A model generated the notes under the pieces. That model was given only the letters and a program-made list of their open reading frames with translations, was not told the origin of the DNA and searched no databases. A program made the position numbers and the translations under genes. From Bacillus horti (GTDB lineage Bacteria; Bacillota; Bacilli; Caldalkalibacillales; JCM-10596), in assembly GCF_030813115.1 (NCBI RefSeq), contig NZ_JAUSTY010000014.1, positions 59,971 to 123,970 on the forward strand: 64,000 nt of DNA, read 5' to 3'. Shown piece by piece: positions 1-8,973 of the stretch. Numbering within the stretch: the stretch's first letter is position 1; every line of letters starts with the position of its first letter.

Positions 1-654
1 CGTGGGAAGGAAGAGGCTCATGACTATCGCTACTTTCCAGATCCGGATTTAGTAAAGATACACATTGATCAAGCTATGCTAGAGCGGATTAAGGAGACGA
101 TCCCTGAGCTACCTGATGCCAAAAAAGCAAGATACATGGAGCAGTTTGGTTTATCCAGCTATGACGCAGGTGTACTAACAGCGTCTAAAAAGCTGGCTGA
201 CTTTTATGATCGAACGACAGAGTACTGTAAGGACGCTAAGCTTGTGGCTAACTGGGTGATGGGAGAGGTTTCAGCGTATCTTAACGCTAATGACAAGGAG
301 CTTGATCAGGTTGCCTTAACTCCTGAGGCTCTAGGAAAGCTAGTTTCTCTCATTGAGCAAGGGACGATTAGTGGCAAAATTGCTAAAACGGTCTTTAAGG
401 ACCTTATGGAGCAAGGTGGCGATCCTGAACAGATTGTAAAGGATAAAGGGCTAGTTCAAATTAGTGATGAAGGAGAGCTGGCTAAAATCGTGAATGAGAT
501 TCTTGACTCGAATCAGGCGTCCATCGATGATTTTAAGGCGGGAAAAGAGAAGGCTATTGGGTTTCTAGTGGGCCAGGTGATGAAGGCTACGAAGGGGAAG
601 GCGAACCCTCCACTTGTCAATAAGCTATTACTCTCAGAAATTCAAAAGCGTTAG
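1..654 (+). CDS. gatB: Aspartyl/glutamyl-tRNA(Asn/Gln) amidotransferase subunit B, 3' part
   Basis: Open from base 1 with no start, so the 5' part lies outside the window. The first residues include the GatB motif [13 protein letters not shown], and the remainder is the helical GatB tail domain that grips tRNA, ending in the typical [10 protein letters not shown]...IQKR region. GatCAB converts mischarged Glu-tRNA(Gln) (and Asp-tRNA(Asn)) to the amidated form in the cytoplasm. In Bacillus, gatB is usually followed by the diacylglycerol kinase gene, as here after one small gene. The methionine at 76 is internal, not the start. No clear terminator follows. Confidence 0.95.
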   Translation, partial: RGKEEAHDYRYFPDPDLVKIHIDQAMLERIKETIPELPDAKKARYMEQFGLSSYDAGVLTASKKLADFYDRTTEYCKDAKLVANWVMGEVSAYLNANDKELDQVALTPEALGKLVSLIEQGTISGKIAKTVFKDLMEQGGDPEQIVKDKGLVQISDEGELAKIVNEILDSNQASIDDFKAGKEKAIGFLVGQVMKATKGKANPPLVNKLLLSEIQKR

Positions 655-814
655 AGTACTATTGGAAAGCTACTGAAAATAGAAGGCTTCTTTCTATAAA
701 TATGGTATACTTTACCTTATTTAGCGGAAAGGGCTTTTTTTTTTGACATACTGTTGGTGGCAGAACGCGTAACGAAGAGATAGTAACACTAGGTGATTGG
801 GGGCTGTTAAGTTA

Positions 815-1288
815 ATGAAACTGTATGAGTACGAAAATCAACTTAAAAGTGAAGTGGAGAACTATACTTTATCTGAAGAACAGCTGAAATATACGACAAC
901 ACCGAGAGAGTGTATAAAATTATCAGAGGAAGATTTAGATAGACACTCTATACTAGCCATTGAAGATAATCAGCTTGTGACATTTTTTGTCCTTCATGAA
1001 AATGAAGGAGTAAAGCCATATTCAGAGAATGCAAAGGCGATTTTATTAAGAGCATTTTCAACTAATTATAATCATCAAGGTAAAGGCTATGCTACGAAGT
1101 CTTTATTGTTATTGCCGGAATTCGTACGCACAACATTTACTCAGAGCAATGAGATTATACTAGCCGTTAACGTAGAAAATATAGCAGCTCAATCACTTTA
1201 TAAAAAGTGTGGATTCATTGACAACGGAGTTCGGCAAGAAGGAAAAAAAGGTCAGCTAATCATTATGAGCTTCTATTTACAAGATTAG
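815..1288 (+). CDS. GNAT-family N-acetyltransferase
   Basis: A single-domain protein of about 157 residues. The acetyl-CoA pyrophosphate loop is visible as NHQGKGYATK, followed by the helix and the C-terminal NVENIAAQSLYKKCGF motif typical of GNAT enzymes. The substrate cannot be told. The frame opens at TTG 797, but the AGGTGA there abuts the codon. ATG 815 has a GGGGG stretch 11 bases upstream and is preferred, though neither site is strong. The gene sits alone between gatB and dgkB, an unusual insertion in an otherwise conserved Bacillus order, which suggests local acquisition. Confidence 0.75.
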   Translation: MKLYEYENQLKSEVENYTLSEEQLKYTTTPRECIKLSEEDLDRHSILAIEDNQLVTFFVLHENEGVKPYSENAKAILLRAFSTNYNHQGKGYATKSLLLLPEFVRTTFTQSNEIILAVNVENIAAQSLYKKCGFIDNGVRQEGKKGQLIIMSFYLQD

Positions 1289-1500
1289 AATTCACAAGCT
1301 CATAGGTAGAGCAAAAACATATAAGCTGAAAATCAATGGGAGAAATAATTTGTCCACTCTCATCATAGAATAAAGTGACAAGCTTTTCTTAAACATGTAT
1401 GATAGGGGGGATAGTAACGAGAAAGGGACAACGGGTATTTCTGCAGCAGGAAGCCCTGTACATCTCATCAGGATACGTCAAAATCAAATAGGTGGTTATG

Positions 1501-2391
1501 GTGAAAAAGGCAAGAATCATATATAATCCCTCTGCAGGAAGAGAGGCTGTACGCAAAGCTCTTCCAGATCTGCTAGAACGACTTGAGCGGGCTGGCTATG
1601 AGACCTCCTCTCATGCGACAACAGGAGAAGGTGATGCCCAGCGAGCCGCTGAATACGCTGTCAAAAGGAAGTTCGATGTTGTTGTAGCAGCAGGAGGAGA
1701 TGGTACTGTTTATGAGGTTATTAATGGTCTAGCTGAGCATCAGTACAGACCAGCTTTAGGTATCATTCCTGGTGGAACAACAAATGACTTTGCGCGGGCC
1801 CTTCAACTGCCGAAGGATATGGAGGAAGCGGCAAGTGTAATTGCCGGAGGATATAAGAAACCATTAGATATTGGAAAAGTAAATCAGAAGTATTTCATTA
1901 ATATTGCTGGTGGAGGGACAATAACGGAGCTAACGTATGAGGTGCCGAGCAAATGGAAGACAATGCTTGGTCAGCTAGCCTATTATGCGAAAGGTCTTGA
2001 GAAGCTAGTATTTCTGAAACCCACAAGGATGAAAGTAGAGTCTAAGGAAATGACATTTGATGAAGAAATAATGCTTTTTCTTGTGGCCAATAGTCATTCC
2101 GTTGGTGGATTAAAGAAGATCGCACCAGACGCTGATCTGAGTGATGGTTACTTTGATGTCCTAGCTGTTAAGAAAACCTCTATTCCTGATTTTATTAAGA
2201 TAGCCACACAAGCCCTGCGGGGGGAGCATCTTAAAGACCCGAGTGTCATTTATTTTCAAACAGCTGAGCTACAAGTGACGTCAGAGGAATCTGTACAGCT
2301 TAATTTAGACGGGGAATTAGGTGGAACATTGCCAGCTAGGTTTAGAGTTTTACATAAGCATCTTCAAATCTTTACCCCGCCAGATAAATGA
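1501..2391 (+). CDS. dgkB: Diacylglycerol kinase (DgkB/YerQ family)
   Basis: Phosphorylates diacylglycerol to phosphatidic acid, recycling the DAG released when phosphatidylglycerol head groups are used for lipoteichoic acid. The DAGK catalytic motifs are present: RIIYNPSAGR near the N-terminus, the glycine-rich VVAAGGDGTVYEV, and PGGTTNDFARAL. Length (about 297) fits DgkB. The frame is open from GTG 1492; I place the start at GTG 1501 because AGGTGG (1490-1495) is 5 bases upstream and B. subtilis DgkB begins at the equivalent residue; ATG 1498 is the alternative. In B. subtilis it is next to rlmCD (yefA); here 6.7 kb of other genes separate them. Confidence 0.93.
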   Translation: MKKARIIYNPSAGREAVRKALPDLLERLERAGYETSSHATTGEGDAQRAAEYAVKRKFDVVVAAGGDGTVYEVINGLAEHQYRPALGIIPGGTTNDFARALQLPKDMEEAASVIAGGYKKPLDIGKVNQKYFINIAGGGTITELTYEVPSKWKTMLGQLAYYAKGLEKLVFLKPTRMKVESKEMTFDEEIMLFLVANSHSVGGLKKIAPDADLSDGYFDVLAVKKTSIPDFIKIATQALRGEHLKDPSVIYFQTAELQVTSEESVQLNLDGELGGTLPARFRVLHKHLQIFTPPDK

Positions 2392-2410
2392 ATCCTGATC
2401 CACTTAGACA

Positions 2411-2436
2411 AAGCACCTAGACGAAGGTGCTTTTTT
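2411..2436 (+). terminator. Rho-independent terminator of dgkB
   Basis: AAGCACCT (2411-2418) pairs with AGGTGCTT (2425-2432) across a 6-base loop, followed by a T-run to 2436. Confidence 0.85.
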
Positions 2437-2446
2437 AAAAAGACAG

Positions 2447-2502
2447 AACGTATATGAACTCTACAAACGTATATGAACTCTACAGAACGTATTTAAACTC
2501 TG
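2447..2502. repeat. Three tandem 19-20 bp direct repeats
   Basis: Three head-to-tail copies of the unit aacgtatatgaactctaca start at 2447, 2466 and 2486; the third diverges (atttaaactctg). They lie just after the dgkB terminator in a 470-bp stretch without genes (2392-2860). The rest of that stretch is AT-rich and shows no other gene; ypuA's promoter must be there but I could not place it. Confidence 0.8.
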
Positions 2503-2860
2503 CACATCTAGCAAAGCAATAGAGGCATGGAGCTTATGTAACAGAGTCTCTATACTTTCTTTATGCAACTTTTTATCAATCTACTCGTTTAACATTATGG
2601 GGGTAAGGTTTAATTAAGAAAAAAGAGGCTATATTAGAGGAAGAGAGTGAAGCTATGTACAGCTATCACAGCCGTTATAGCACTCTATAGTCGTGTATGG
2701 CTATGTGTTTGTTAAAACAGGTTTAAACAATGAATCAGCTTTAAACTCTCATATGTACAGAAGCCAGAAATAAAAGAGTATTCTCGAATTCTTATAGAGG
2801 GTTATGAGAGTACAGAACCTATTACGTTTATGTAGGGTTATTATTTAGGAGGTTAAAAGT

Positions 2861-3754
2861 ATGATATTTTTAAATAAAAGAGTAAAGAATACGATGATTT
2901 ATTCCGCTCTCCTGAGTATGCTATTATTTGTTTTTCCTATCATGGTTTCGGCCGATGCGATTGAAGGGACAACGGTGGTTACGCTAGGGGAAAATCTAAC
3001 ACAGGAGCAGCAAAACCAGTTATTACGTGAGATGGGTGTCGCTGACGATGTTGAGATTATCTATGTATCCAATGCTGAGGAACACCAGTATCTTGGTAGC
3101 TATATTGACAGTGCAACCATAGGAACTAGAGCTATTTCCTCAGCAAAAATAACCCTTACCCCCGAAGGTGCAGGACTTAACGTCGACACGAATAATATTA
3201 CTAGAATTACAGAAGCAATGTATCTAAATGCCTTGGTTACGGCAGGAGTTCAAGATGCAGATGTATATGTGACAGCTCCTTTTGGTGTGTCTGGTACAGC
3301 AGGTTTAACCGGTGTGATGAAGGCTTTTGAGGTAGCTACAGATACAACAATTAGCGAGGAGCAGAAGCAGGTTGCTAATGAAGAAATGGTTCGAACGTCT
3401 GAGCTAGGAGAGAAGTTTGGAACAGATAAAGCGACAGAGCTTATGACAAGACTTAAAGAAGAGCTTGGAGATACAAAGCTAGAGACGGATGAGGATTATC
3501 GAAATCTGATTCTACGTATTGCTGGCGAATTAAATATCAACCTTAACGATGATGATGTAAATGCTTTAGTTCACCTTTTAAAAAGATTAAAAGGCTTAAA
3601 TATTGATTGGAATCAGGTTGGAAATCAGCTGAAAAATATCCGAGATAATATAGGTGAAATTTTAGATCGTGAGGAAACACGCAATTTCATTCGTCAATTT
3701 TTAGATTTCGTGATTCAAATAGTGGATTCCATTAAGTCTTGGTTTTCATCTTAA
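2861..3754 (+). CDS. ypuA: DUF1002 secreted protein, YpuA-like
   Basis: About 297 residues with a signal peptide (hydrophobic segment near 11-30, probable cleavage after VSADA). The body matches DUF1002/YpuA: TTVVTLGENLTQEQ at the start, then SSAKITLTPEGAGLNVDT, the VTAPFGVSGTAGLTG signature, and a helical C-terminal half. Function unknown; exported or cell-wall located. ATG 2861 is preceded by AGGAGG with good spacing. Monocistronic, ending at a terminator shared with the convergent MFS gene. Confidence 0.85.
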   Translation: MIFLNKRVKNTMIYSALLSMLLFVFPIMVSADAIEGTTVVTLGENLTQEQQNQLLREMGVADDVEIIYVSNAEEHQYLGSYIDSATIGTRAISSAKITLTPEGAGLNVDTNNITRITEAMYLNALVTAGVQDADVYVTAPFGVSGTAGLTGVMKAFEVATDTTISEEQKQVANEEMVRTSELGEKFGTDKATELMTRLKEELGDTKLETDEDYRNLILRIAGELNINLNDDDVNALVHLLKRLKGLNIDWNQVGNQLKNIRDNIGEILDREETRNFIRQFLDFVIQIVDSIKSWFSS

Positions 3755-3792
3755 AACATATGGATAATAGTCGAGATAAAGCACGGAAGAAC

Positions 3793-3830
3793 AAACCATC
3801 CTCTTACTACTAAGTTTGAGGATGGTTTTT
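3793..3830. terminator. Bidirectional terminator between ypuA and the MFS gene
   Basis: AAACCATCCTC (3793-3803) pairs perfectly with GAGGATGGTTT (3818-3828). A T-run follows on the plus strand and the stem's flanking A/T pairs could also serve the converging minus-strand gene. Confidence 0.85.
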
Positions 3831-3836
3831 ATAGCA

Positions 3837-5069
3837 TTATGAAGAAACAGACGGTTCAGTTGCTTGGGCTGGAGAGGTAAACAGCTTTTTACTATACCAA
3901 ACTCCGACAAAAGCTAAGCATAAGATCATGCCTAAAATAGATAGAGAAATAGAGACTCCTGTATGTACAATCGTTTGTGTAAAAAAGCCAATCAAGCTAA
4001 CCCGCATGCCCATACCAACCGCTTGAAAAAAGCTGTTTACTCTACCAATTAGCTCATTTGGAACGATTTCCATCATGATCGTATTTCTAGCAACTCTCGT
4101 GCCTGCGTTGCCCCAACCTAATGCGATTTTCATAGCTAGAAACAATGGTACAAGGGGAATCCAAGCGGTAATCAATAGACTAATGGTAAACAGTAGCATG
4201 GTGATTAATATCGTGACATAGTTTCCGAACTTCTTGATGATCAAAGGAATAGTCAATCCGGCTAAGACCGCACCTATCGCATAAATCATGTCTGACAGGC
4301 CCATGACGGAGGCGTTTGCCTGCAACGTTTTGGCGATGTACACAGGAAACAGATAGTTCCCAACCATAACAGCGATAAATGGTAGGAACGAGCATGTAAA
4401 AAAGAGGATAAGCAAAGGCTTGCTTTTAAAGTAACGAAAGCCTTCGATCATGTTTGACAAGATAGAAACCTTCTTCTTTGTGTGTTCGATTACAGTGGAA
4501 TACGGAATCGTCAGGATCAAGAAAAAACCGATGATATAAGTAGATATATTAATACATAATAGAAGAAATAAATCGATTCTCTCGATCAGCAGGCTGGCTA
4601 TCCCACCCGCGATCATAGAGGCAGCTTGCCCTTGGACCTCAATAATACTGTTAATCGACTTGAATTGTGATCTGTCAAAAAGCTCTTGGTTTAAGGCCAT
4701 CTTTGTCGGGTAGTGCAAGGTATAGTAGAGTGATCCGCTAAAATAGAGGGCAATTAAATTCCATGTGGCAAATTCACCTGATACTAATCCCCAAAATGAT
4801 AACACACTAACGAGGGTGAAGCCTAAAACCTCGCTCAGTAGCATCATTTTTTTCCTCGACATTCGATCGACGAGTACCCCAACATACGGAGAGACGATAA
4901 ACAAAATCAGCGTCACTCCTAAGGCCACATATCCTAAAATTTGCTCCCCACCTTCCCGATTAACAAGCAGCCAGGGGATGGCAATCATCGTAATTCCGGA
5001 TCCGATGGAAGATAGCATGTTAGCTGCCAATAAAGCGTGTAAGCGTCTGTCTTTATAGAGATGATTCAT
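3837..5069 (-). CDS. Major facilitator superfamily exporter
   Basis: About 410 residues with roughly twelve hydrophobic segments. The loop after helix 2 carries a GVLVDRMSRKKMM sequence, the MFS motif A (GxLaDrxGrkk) form seen in macrolide/enterobactin-type exporters. Probably a proton-driven efflux pump in the membrane; substrate unknown. The frame opens at TTG 5084, but ATG 5069 has GGAGAGAG about 8 bases upstream and is preferred. Its promoter overlaps a palindrome (separate entries), so it is probably repressor-controlled, although no regulator gene lies beside it. Confidence 0.85.
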   Translation of the reverse strand: MNHLYKDRRLHALLAANMLSSIGSGITMIAIPWLLVNREGGEQILGYVALGVTLILFIVSPYVGVLVDRMSRKKMMLLSEVLGFTLVSVLSFWGLVSGEFATWNLIALYFSGSLYYTLHYPTKMALNQELFDRSQFKSINSIIEVQGQAASMIAGGIASLLIERIDLFLLLCINISTYIIGFFLILTIPYSTVIEHTKKKVSILSNMIEGFRYFKSKPLLILFFTCSFLPFIAVMVGNYLFPVYIAKTLQANASVMGLSDMIYAIGAVLAGLTIPLIIKKFGNYVTILITMLLFTISLLITAWIPLVPLFLAMKIALGWGNAGTRVARNTIMMEIVPNELIGRVNSFFQAVGMGMRVSLIGFFTQTIVHTGVSISLSILGMILCLAFVGVWYSKKLFTSPAQATEPSVSS

Positions 5070-5105
5070 TTCTACTCTCTCCAATCATAAGTAAGTGTTA
5101 ATTTA

Positions 5106-5134
5106 ACTATAGCTATATTTCTACACATTGTAAA
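5106..5134 (-). promoter_or_regulatory. Promoter of the MFS gene
   Basis: On the minus strand, TTTACA (5134-5129), a 17-base spacer and TATAGT (5111-5106), ending about 36 bases upstream of ATG 5069. Confidence 0.7.
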
Positions 5135-5149
5135 CATTTTTATTTACAA
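5128..5149. promoter_or_regulatory. Inverted repeat over the MFS promoter -35, likely operator
   Basis: TTGTAAA (5128-5134), 8 bases, TTTACAA (5143-5149): a perfect 7-bp-arm inverted repeat that covers the -35 box of the minus-strand promoter. A second short palindrome (AGTATC-ATT-GATACT, 5161-5175) lies just upstream. The positions suit repression; the binding protein is unknown. Confidence 0.5.
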
Positions 5150-5307
5150 AGTATAAAAATAGTATCATTGATACTGTTCTGCGGCAAAATATACTGAAGA
5201 GGAGGGACATGCAATCAAATGCTGTAATTGATATCTATTGAAAACTGCTTTTTTCTATAGATTGGACTTAGAAATGAATAAGATTTTTAAATTTCTTTAA
5301 TATAAAG

Positions 5308-5340
5308 AGAAAACTTTTTACCGGATTAGCAGGTAGTTAT
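5308..5340 (+). promoter_or_regulatory. Possible ECF-type autoregulatory promoter
   Basis: A GAAAACTTTTTA stretch ending at 5321 resembles the AAC-containing -35 of Bacillus ECF sigma factors, with a possible -10 (GGTAGTTA) about 10-12 bases later. It lies right before the sigma factor gene, as expected for autoregulation. No clear CGT -10 core is present, so this is tentative. Confidence 0.3.
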
Positions 5341-5366
5341 AGAGAAGAAGGAAGGAGGATAGCAAT

Positions 5367-5924
5367 GTGGAACAAAAGCTAATTGCCCAAATTCAGAAAG
5401 GAAATAGAGAAGCCTTTGAGCAGCTTTACCATAGATATGCAGAGTATGCACTCCGCGTGGCTACAGCGATTACCAAAAGCAGAACCTTTGCTGCTGATGC
5501 TGTGCAAGAAACGTTTATCCGCATCTATAAAAATATTCAGTCCTTTGATCGTAGTCGTCCTTTTAAGCCCTGGTTCTATCGTATTTTAATCAATGAATGT
5601 CACCGTTTTTTAGAGAAAAAAGGAAAGCTTATTCCCACTGATCATCATTGGGATAACGACCTGAATTTAGCTCAAGCGGATCAGCATGATTTTGAACAAT
5701 ACGAGGATTTATATCAGGCTATCGGCAGGCTTGGTGACTTATACCGAATCCCTATAATTCTTAAATATTTAAATGAATTCTCGGAAAAAGAGATTGCAGA
5801 GCTGTTGGAGCTGAATCAAAATACGGTGAAATCTAGATTGCTAAAGGGGCGGCAGATGCTTAGAGAAGAGATGGAGAGGCTTTCGGCAAAGGAGGGATTA
5901 AGCAATGGACGAGAAAAAATTTGA
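5367..5924 (+). CDS. RNA polymerase ECF-family sigma factor
   Basis: 185 residues with the two ECF regions. Region 2 (about 8-75) contains FEQLYHRYAEYALRVA and the DAVQETFIRIYKNIQSF motif that melts and contacts the -10. Region 4 (about 115-170) ends in the FSEKEIAELLELNQNTVKSRL helix-turn-helix. GTG 5367 has GGAGG 8 bases upstream; an overlapping ATG at 5365 is in another frame and stops after five codons. It overlaps the next gene by 20 bases, the usual sigma/anti-sigma arrangement. Stimulus unknown. Confidence 0.92.
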   Translation: MEQKLIAQIQKGNREAFEQLYHRYAEYALRVATAITKSRTFAADAVQETFIRIYKNIQSFDRSRPFKPWFYRILINECHRFLEKKGKLIPTDHHWDNDLNLAQADQHDFEQYEDLYQAIGRLGDLYRIPIILKYLNEFSEKEIAELLELNQNTVKSRLLKGRQMLREEMERLSAKEGLSNGREKI

Positions 5925-6702
5925 TGATATGATCAGCAAGGGTCTTAAAAAGGGCACAGATTCTTTCTCAGGAATGAAGGATCAGGTATGGAGCAACATC
6001 GAACGCAAAATGATTGAGCATGACTATAAAGAACAGCAAGAGAAGGGAAGCGGAGTGAGCAGGATGAGTACGTATAAAAAGAAAAGAAAGAGCAAAGGAA
6101 TGTTCGCTGTAGCTAGTGTGGCAGTCGTGCTAGTTGTTGCCCTTGTAACGTTTAATACAGAAACAGGGGAGGCTTTTATAAGTCAAATCAGGCAAATGTT
6201 TGAGCCGGAAAAACAGATCGTAGAAGAGATCGAAGGTATGGAAGAAGAGACAGATACACAGCTTCATGAAAATGAAACCCCGGAGGAGCGAGCTTCAGAT
6301 TATGTGATTTATGTAGATGAGGAGCGCTATGCTGTAAGTAAAAATGGAGATATACAGCGTATAGAAGCGAAAATTGATGGAGATTATCCTGATGTATATA
6401 TGGAGATATCACAAGAAGTAGATCGCAAGCCAGAGGATATTGTGGAGGAGCTACGTCAGAAGCTATCTCCTGATTATGATCGTGTAAGTGAGGTAACACC
6501 AGTAGAAGAGCCAGTTCATGGCTTTAGAATTTCTGCCCATGCAGGTCAAGAGTGGAATTCTGAGGTAATTGTGTACTATGTGTTCAGTAATGAGCTGGGG
6601 GGAAGCTTTGTAGCAAAGCAGGTTTACTTTTTTGAGGCTTCTGAGGGTCATGGTGTACGCATGGACAATATGCTTAAGCATTTTGAGATTGTTGGTGAAT
6701 AG
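5905..6702 (+). CDS. Membrane-bound anti-sigma factor
   Basis: 265 residues: a cytoplasmic N-terminal part (1-65) that would hold the sigma factor, one transmembrane helix (about 66-84, MFAVASVAVVLVVALVTF), an acidic stretch (about 100-130), and an extracytoplasmic domain. I see no zinc-binding HxxxCxxC motif, so it is not a ZAS-type anti-sigma; it resembles other Bacillus single-pass Rsi-like regulators. Translationally coupled to the sigma gene by overlap. The extracytoplasmic domain is the presumed sensor. Confidence 0.8.
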   Translation: MDEKKFDDMISKGLKKGTDSFSGMKDQVWSNIERKMIEHDYKEQQEKGSGVSRMSTYKKKRKSKGMFAVASVAVVLVVALVTFNTETGEAFISQIRQMFEPEKQIVEEIEGMEEETDTQLHENETPEERASDYVIYVDEERYAVSKNGDIQRIEAKIDGDYPDVYMEISQEVDRKPEDIVEELRQKLSPDYDRVSEVTPVEEPVHGFRISAHAGQEWNSEVIVYYVFSNELGGSFVAKQVYFFEASEGHGVRMDNMLKHFEIVGE

Positions 6703-6740
6703 AAAGAAGAAATGAGAGCTGAATAAGTATATGAGGCTGA

Positions 6741-6770
6741 ATGCGTTGCTAATAAGCAACGTATTTTTTT
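6741..6770 (+). terminator. Terminator of the sigma/anti-sigma operon
   Basis: A 10-bp stem (core CGTTGCT 6744-6750 with AGCAACG 6755-6761, loop AATA) followed by seven T's. Confidence 0.9.
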
Positions 6771-6902
6771 ACAGTCTAAGAATTTATAAAATTTGATACA
6801 ATGATTTCTTCAAGTTTTATAAATTCTGGCTGCATGTAAAAGCTTCCTCTAATGATGGACTAGACGACTTCTTCGAGAAGGCTTCGATAGAAGCTTTTCT
6901 TA
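6769..6902. repeat. 134-bp structured dispersed repeat, copy 1
   Basis: Nearly identical to 44698-44831 (same length, six substitutions, no gaps). Two structural parts: a long AT-rich stem with arms 6779-6796 and 6811-6828, and an outer stem AAAAGCTTC (6838-6846) with GAAGCTTTT (6890-6898) enclosing a small hairpin (CTTCT-TCG-AGAAG). No ORF. It begins where the upstream terminator T-run ends. Could be a MITE or an RNA element. The remaining bases to 7159 are A-rich and show only the ribosome binding site of the next gene. Confidence 0.85.
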
Positions 6903-7159
6903 CTTTAGAGGAGACTTGTTGTATTTACATTTTTTTATAAAAGGTAAAATATTCAAAAAAGGTTGCTCCTAAAGATAGCAATATATTAGAATGAATAAAA
7001 GATAACTAGTGAAAAAGGGGAGTATTGTAAAAAGATAGATAATTTTAAAAAGAGAGATAATAATAAGTATCTAGAAGTGAAGCATTATTAAAAAGAGTGA
7101 AGGGCTGATAAAAATAGCTAACAGAAGGCTCTTCTAAAAGAGATTAAAAGGGGGTACAA

Positions 7160-8074
7160 ATGAAACTTAAATGGCAATTGACCAGAATATTTTTGGTGAA
7201 TTTATTTGCATTGGCCTTAATTATTATTGTAGTTCTTTATCCCAGGCATTTAAACATTACAGTGGATCAGTATATGAGACACACATATGATGCTACTTTA
7301 AATGTAGAATTGTACAAAAGTAATATTGTTGGTTTTTTTAATGGAATCGTAGAGAATAAAAGCTTAGGTACTACGAGATATGATCGAACGGTAGAAGAGG
7401 AGCTGCTTATTTATTTGCCCCGAAGCTTAGAGGTTATAGTTGCGGCACTTTTGCTAAGTACAATTCTCGGAATATTGAAAGGATTATTTGATTACAGGAT
7501 GTCTAAGAAGAAAAAGGATTTTCTTGGAAACGGAACGACCTGGCTATTCCTATCCATACCTGATTTCCTGTTTATTCTGCTTGCTCTGTGGTTTATCGTT
7601 TTCCACTATCCATCTATTCCATTCTTTACTCGAGAGGGCTGGGATGCTTTTGTACTACCGACTCTCTTCGTTGCTATTTATCCAACGATGTATATTGCTA
7701 GGATTACTTCAGCTTCCTTGGCATCTCAGGACGGAAAGCTGTACATACAAGTAGCAAAAGCGAAGGGCTTAACAGATCAAGTAATTCTATACAAGCATAT
7801 GTTTATGAATAGCATAAGTACAATTTTAACGCATTTACCTTCATTAATGCTGCTTATTATCTCAAACCTGCTATTAGTCGAGTTCTTTATGGATTATCAG
7901 GGTGTGGCTCAGCGACTATTTATGGCGATTAACTACAGTGTCAATTACGGTACTGGAAATGCATATGAACCAGAATTAATCATTGGTATTGCCTTCTGCT
8001 TCATTTTGATTATGTTTATCGTTCAGGTTATTAGTCAAATTGTTACAAGGGATAAAAGGGAGAAGACAATATGA
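7160..8074 (+). CDS. ABC transporter permease, oligopeptide (OppB/DppB) type
   Basis: 304 residues, about six membrane helices, with the binding-protein-dependent permease domain in the C-terminal two thirds. The cytoplasmic EAA-like loop that docks on the ATPase is visible as YIQVAKAKGLTDQVILYKH. The N-terminal helix plus extracytoplasmic loop is as in OppB/DppB. ATG 7160 has AAGGGGG upstream. No binding protein or ATPase gene lies beside it, so partners must be elsewhere. The 458 bp before it hold a terminator, repeat copy 1 and A-rich DNA. Confidence 0.85.
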   Translation: MKLKWQLTRIFLVNLFALALIIIVVLYPRHLNITVDQYMRHTYDATLNVELYKSNIVGFFNGIVENKSLGTTRYDRTVEEELLIYLPRSLEVIVAALLLSTILGILKGLFDYRMSKKKKDFLGNGTTWLFLSIPDFLFILLALWFIVFHYPSIPFFTREGWDAFVLPTLFVAIYPTMYIARITSASLASQDGKLYIQVAKAKGLTDQVILYKHMFMNSISTILTHLPSLMLLIISNLLLVEFFMDYQGVAQRLFMAINYSVNYGTGNAYEPELIIGIAFCFILIMFIVQVISQIVTRDKREKTI

Positions 8075-8973
8075 AGATAAATTGGACGTTAAAAATTGGG
8101 TTGTATATGTTTGCATTCCTGTTGTTTATAGCTATCTTGGGACCATACCTTCCATTTATAGATGGAAAATTACAGCAGGATAAGTATCGTATTGATGAGG
8201 AGCGAAACATTACGCTTCCACCTTATGAGCGCTCATGGAAAAATCTATTAGGGTCTGACAGACAAGGTGTAGATCAATTAAGTAAAATTGTTGTAGGGGC
8301 AAAGGATACGATCTCGATTGTGTTTGCTATTGTCTTGGTTCGCTACGCGATTGCTGTACCGTTGGGATTGTTAGCCTATAAACGCAGAGGACCATTCCAC
8401 TTACTTCTATCAGGTTGGAATCAGGTGTTTTCCAGCTTACCAACTATATTTGCGGCTGTTTTGCTAATGAATCTACCCTTTTTATTACTTAGAGACGATC
8501 GCCTAGCTTGGGTCATCTTCATCCTAGCTAGTATTGAGGTTGGCAGGGTAGCCTATATCGTACAGCAGCAAGCGGGGAAGCTATCGAACGAACCATTTGT
8601 AGAAGCTGGGACAGCATTAGGAAATAATCAATTTGGCCTTATCAAGCGCTACTATCTACCACATTTGTATCCAGAAATTGTAGTTAACTTTTGTATTGAT
8701 TTGAGTAAAACCATGCTTTTGTTGGGGCAACTAGGTATCCTTAGCATATTCCTCACTCAGGAATGGGTTCAGCAGTTCGGTGGAGCCATGTTGTTAACAG
8801 ATACGGGGAATAACTGGACAAACCTGTTAGCTCAGCATAGGGGGGATATTCTAAGAAACAATTTCTCCTTCATCTTTTACCCTGTCTATGCGATTATGTT
8901 TGTCATTCTTACGTTCAATATTTTAGGAGAGGGTTTAAAGAAGCATTACAATAAGAGGATAAATGCAAATTAG
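8071..8973 (+). CDS. ABC transporter permease, oligopeptide (OppC/DppC) type
   Basis: 300 residues with an N-terminal helix and five further membrane segments. The region ERSWKNLLGSDRQGVDQLSKIVVGA matches the OppC/DppC LGTDxxGRDxxSRxxxGA motif, though the D-R-D part is changed to DRQGVDQ. The EAA loop is FVEAGTALGNNQFGLIKRYYLPH. It starts inside the stop codon of the previous gene (ATGA), so the two are coupled and form the heterodimeric channel. The cargo is not deducible. Confidence 0.85.
   Translation: MKINWTLKIGLYMFAFLLFIAILGPYLPFIDGKLQQDKYRIDEERNITLPPYERSWKNLLGSDRQGVDQLSKIVVGAKDTISIVFAIVLVRYAIAVPLGLLAYKRRGPFHLLLSGWNQVFSSLPTIFAAVLLMNLPFLLLRDDRLAWVIFILASIEVGRVAYIVQQQAGKLSNEPFVEAGTALGNNQFGLIKRYYLPHLYPEIVVNFCIDLSKTMLLLGQLGILSIFLTQEWVQQFGGAMLLTDTGNNWTNLLAQHRGDILRNNFSFIFYPVYAIMFVILTFNILGEGLKKHYNKRINAN

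Noticed and set aside
743..771. TTGACA box before the acetyltransferase gene as a promoter
   Set aside because: No acceptable -10 at 16-18 bases downstream.
4180..4395. Minus-strand ORF inside the MFS gene, and similar overlapping frames within other genes
   Set aside because: Shadow frames of clear genes without ribosome binding sites or domain signatures.
5200..5240. Ten-codon ORF behind an AGGAGGG (ATG 5209) upstream of the sigma factor gene
   Set aside because: Only two bases separate the ribosome binding site from the start; no conservation argument and a very short product.
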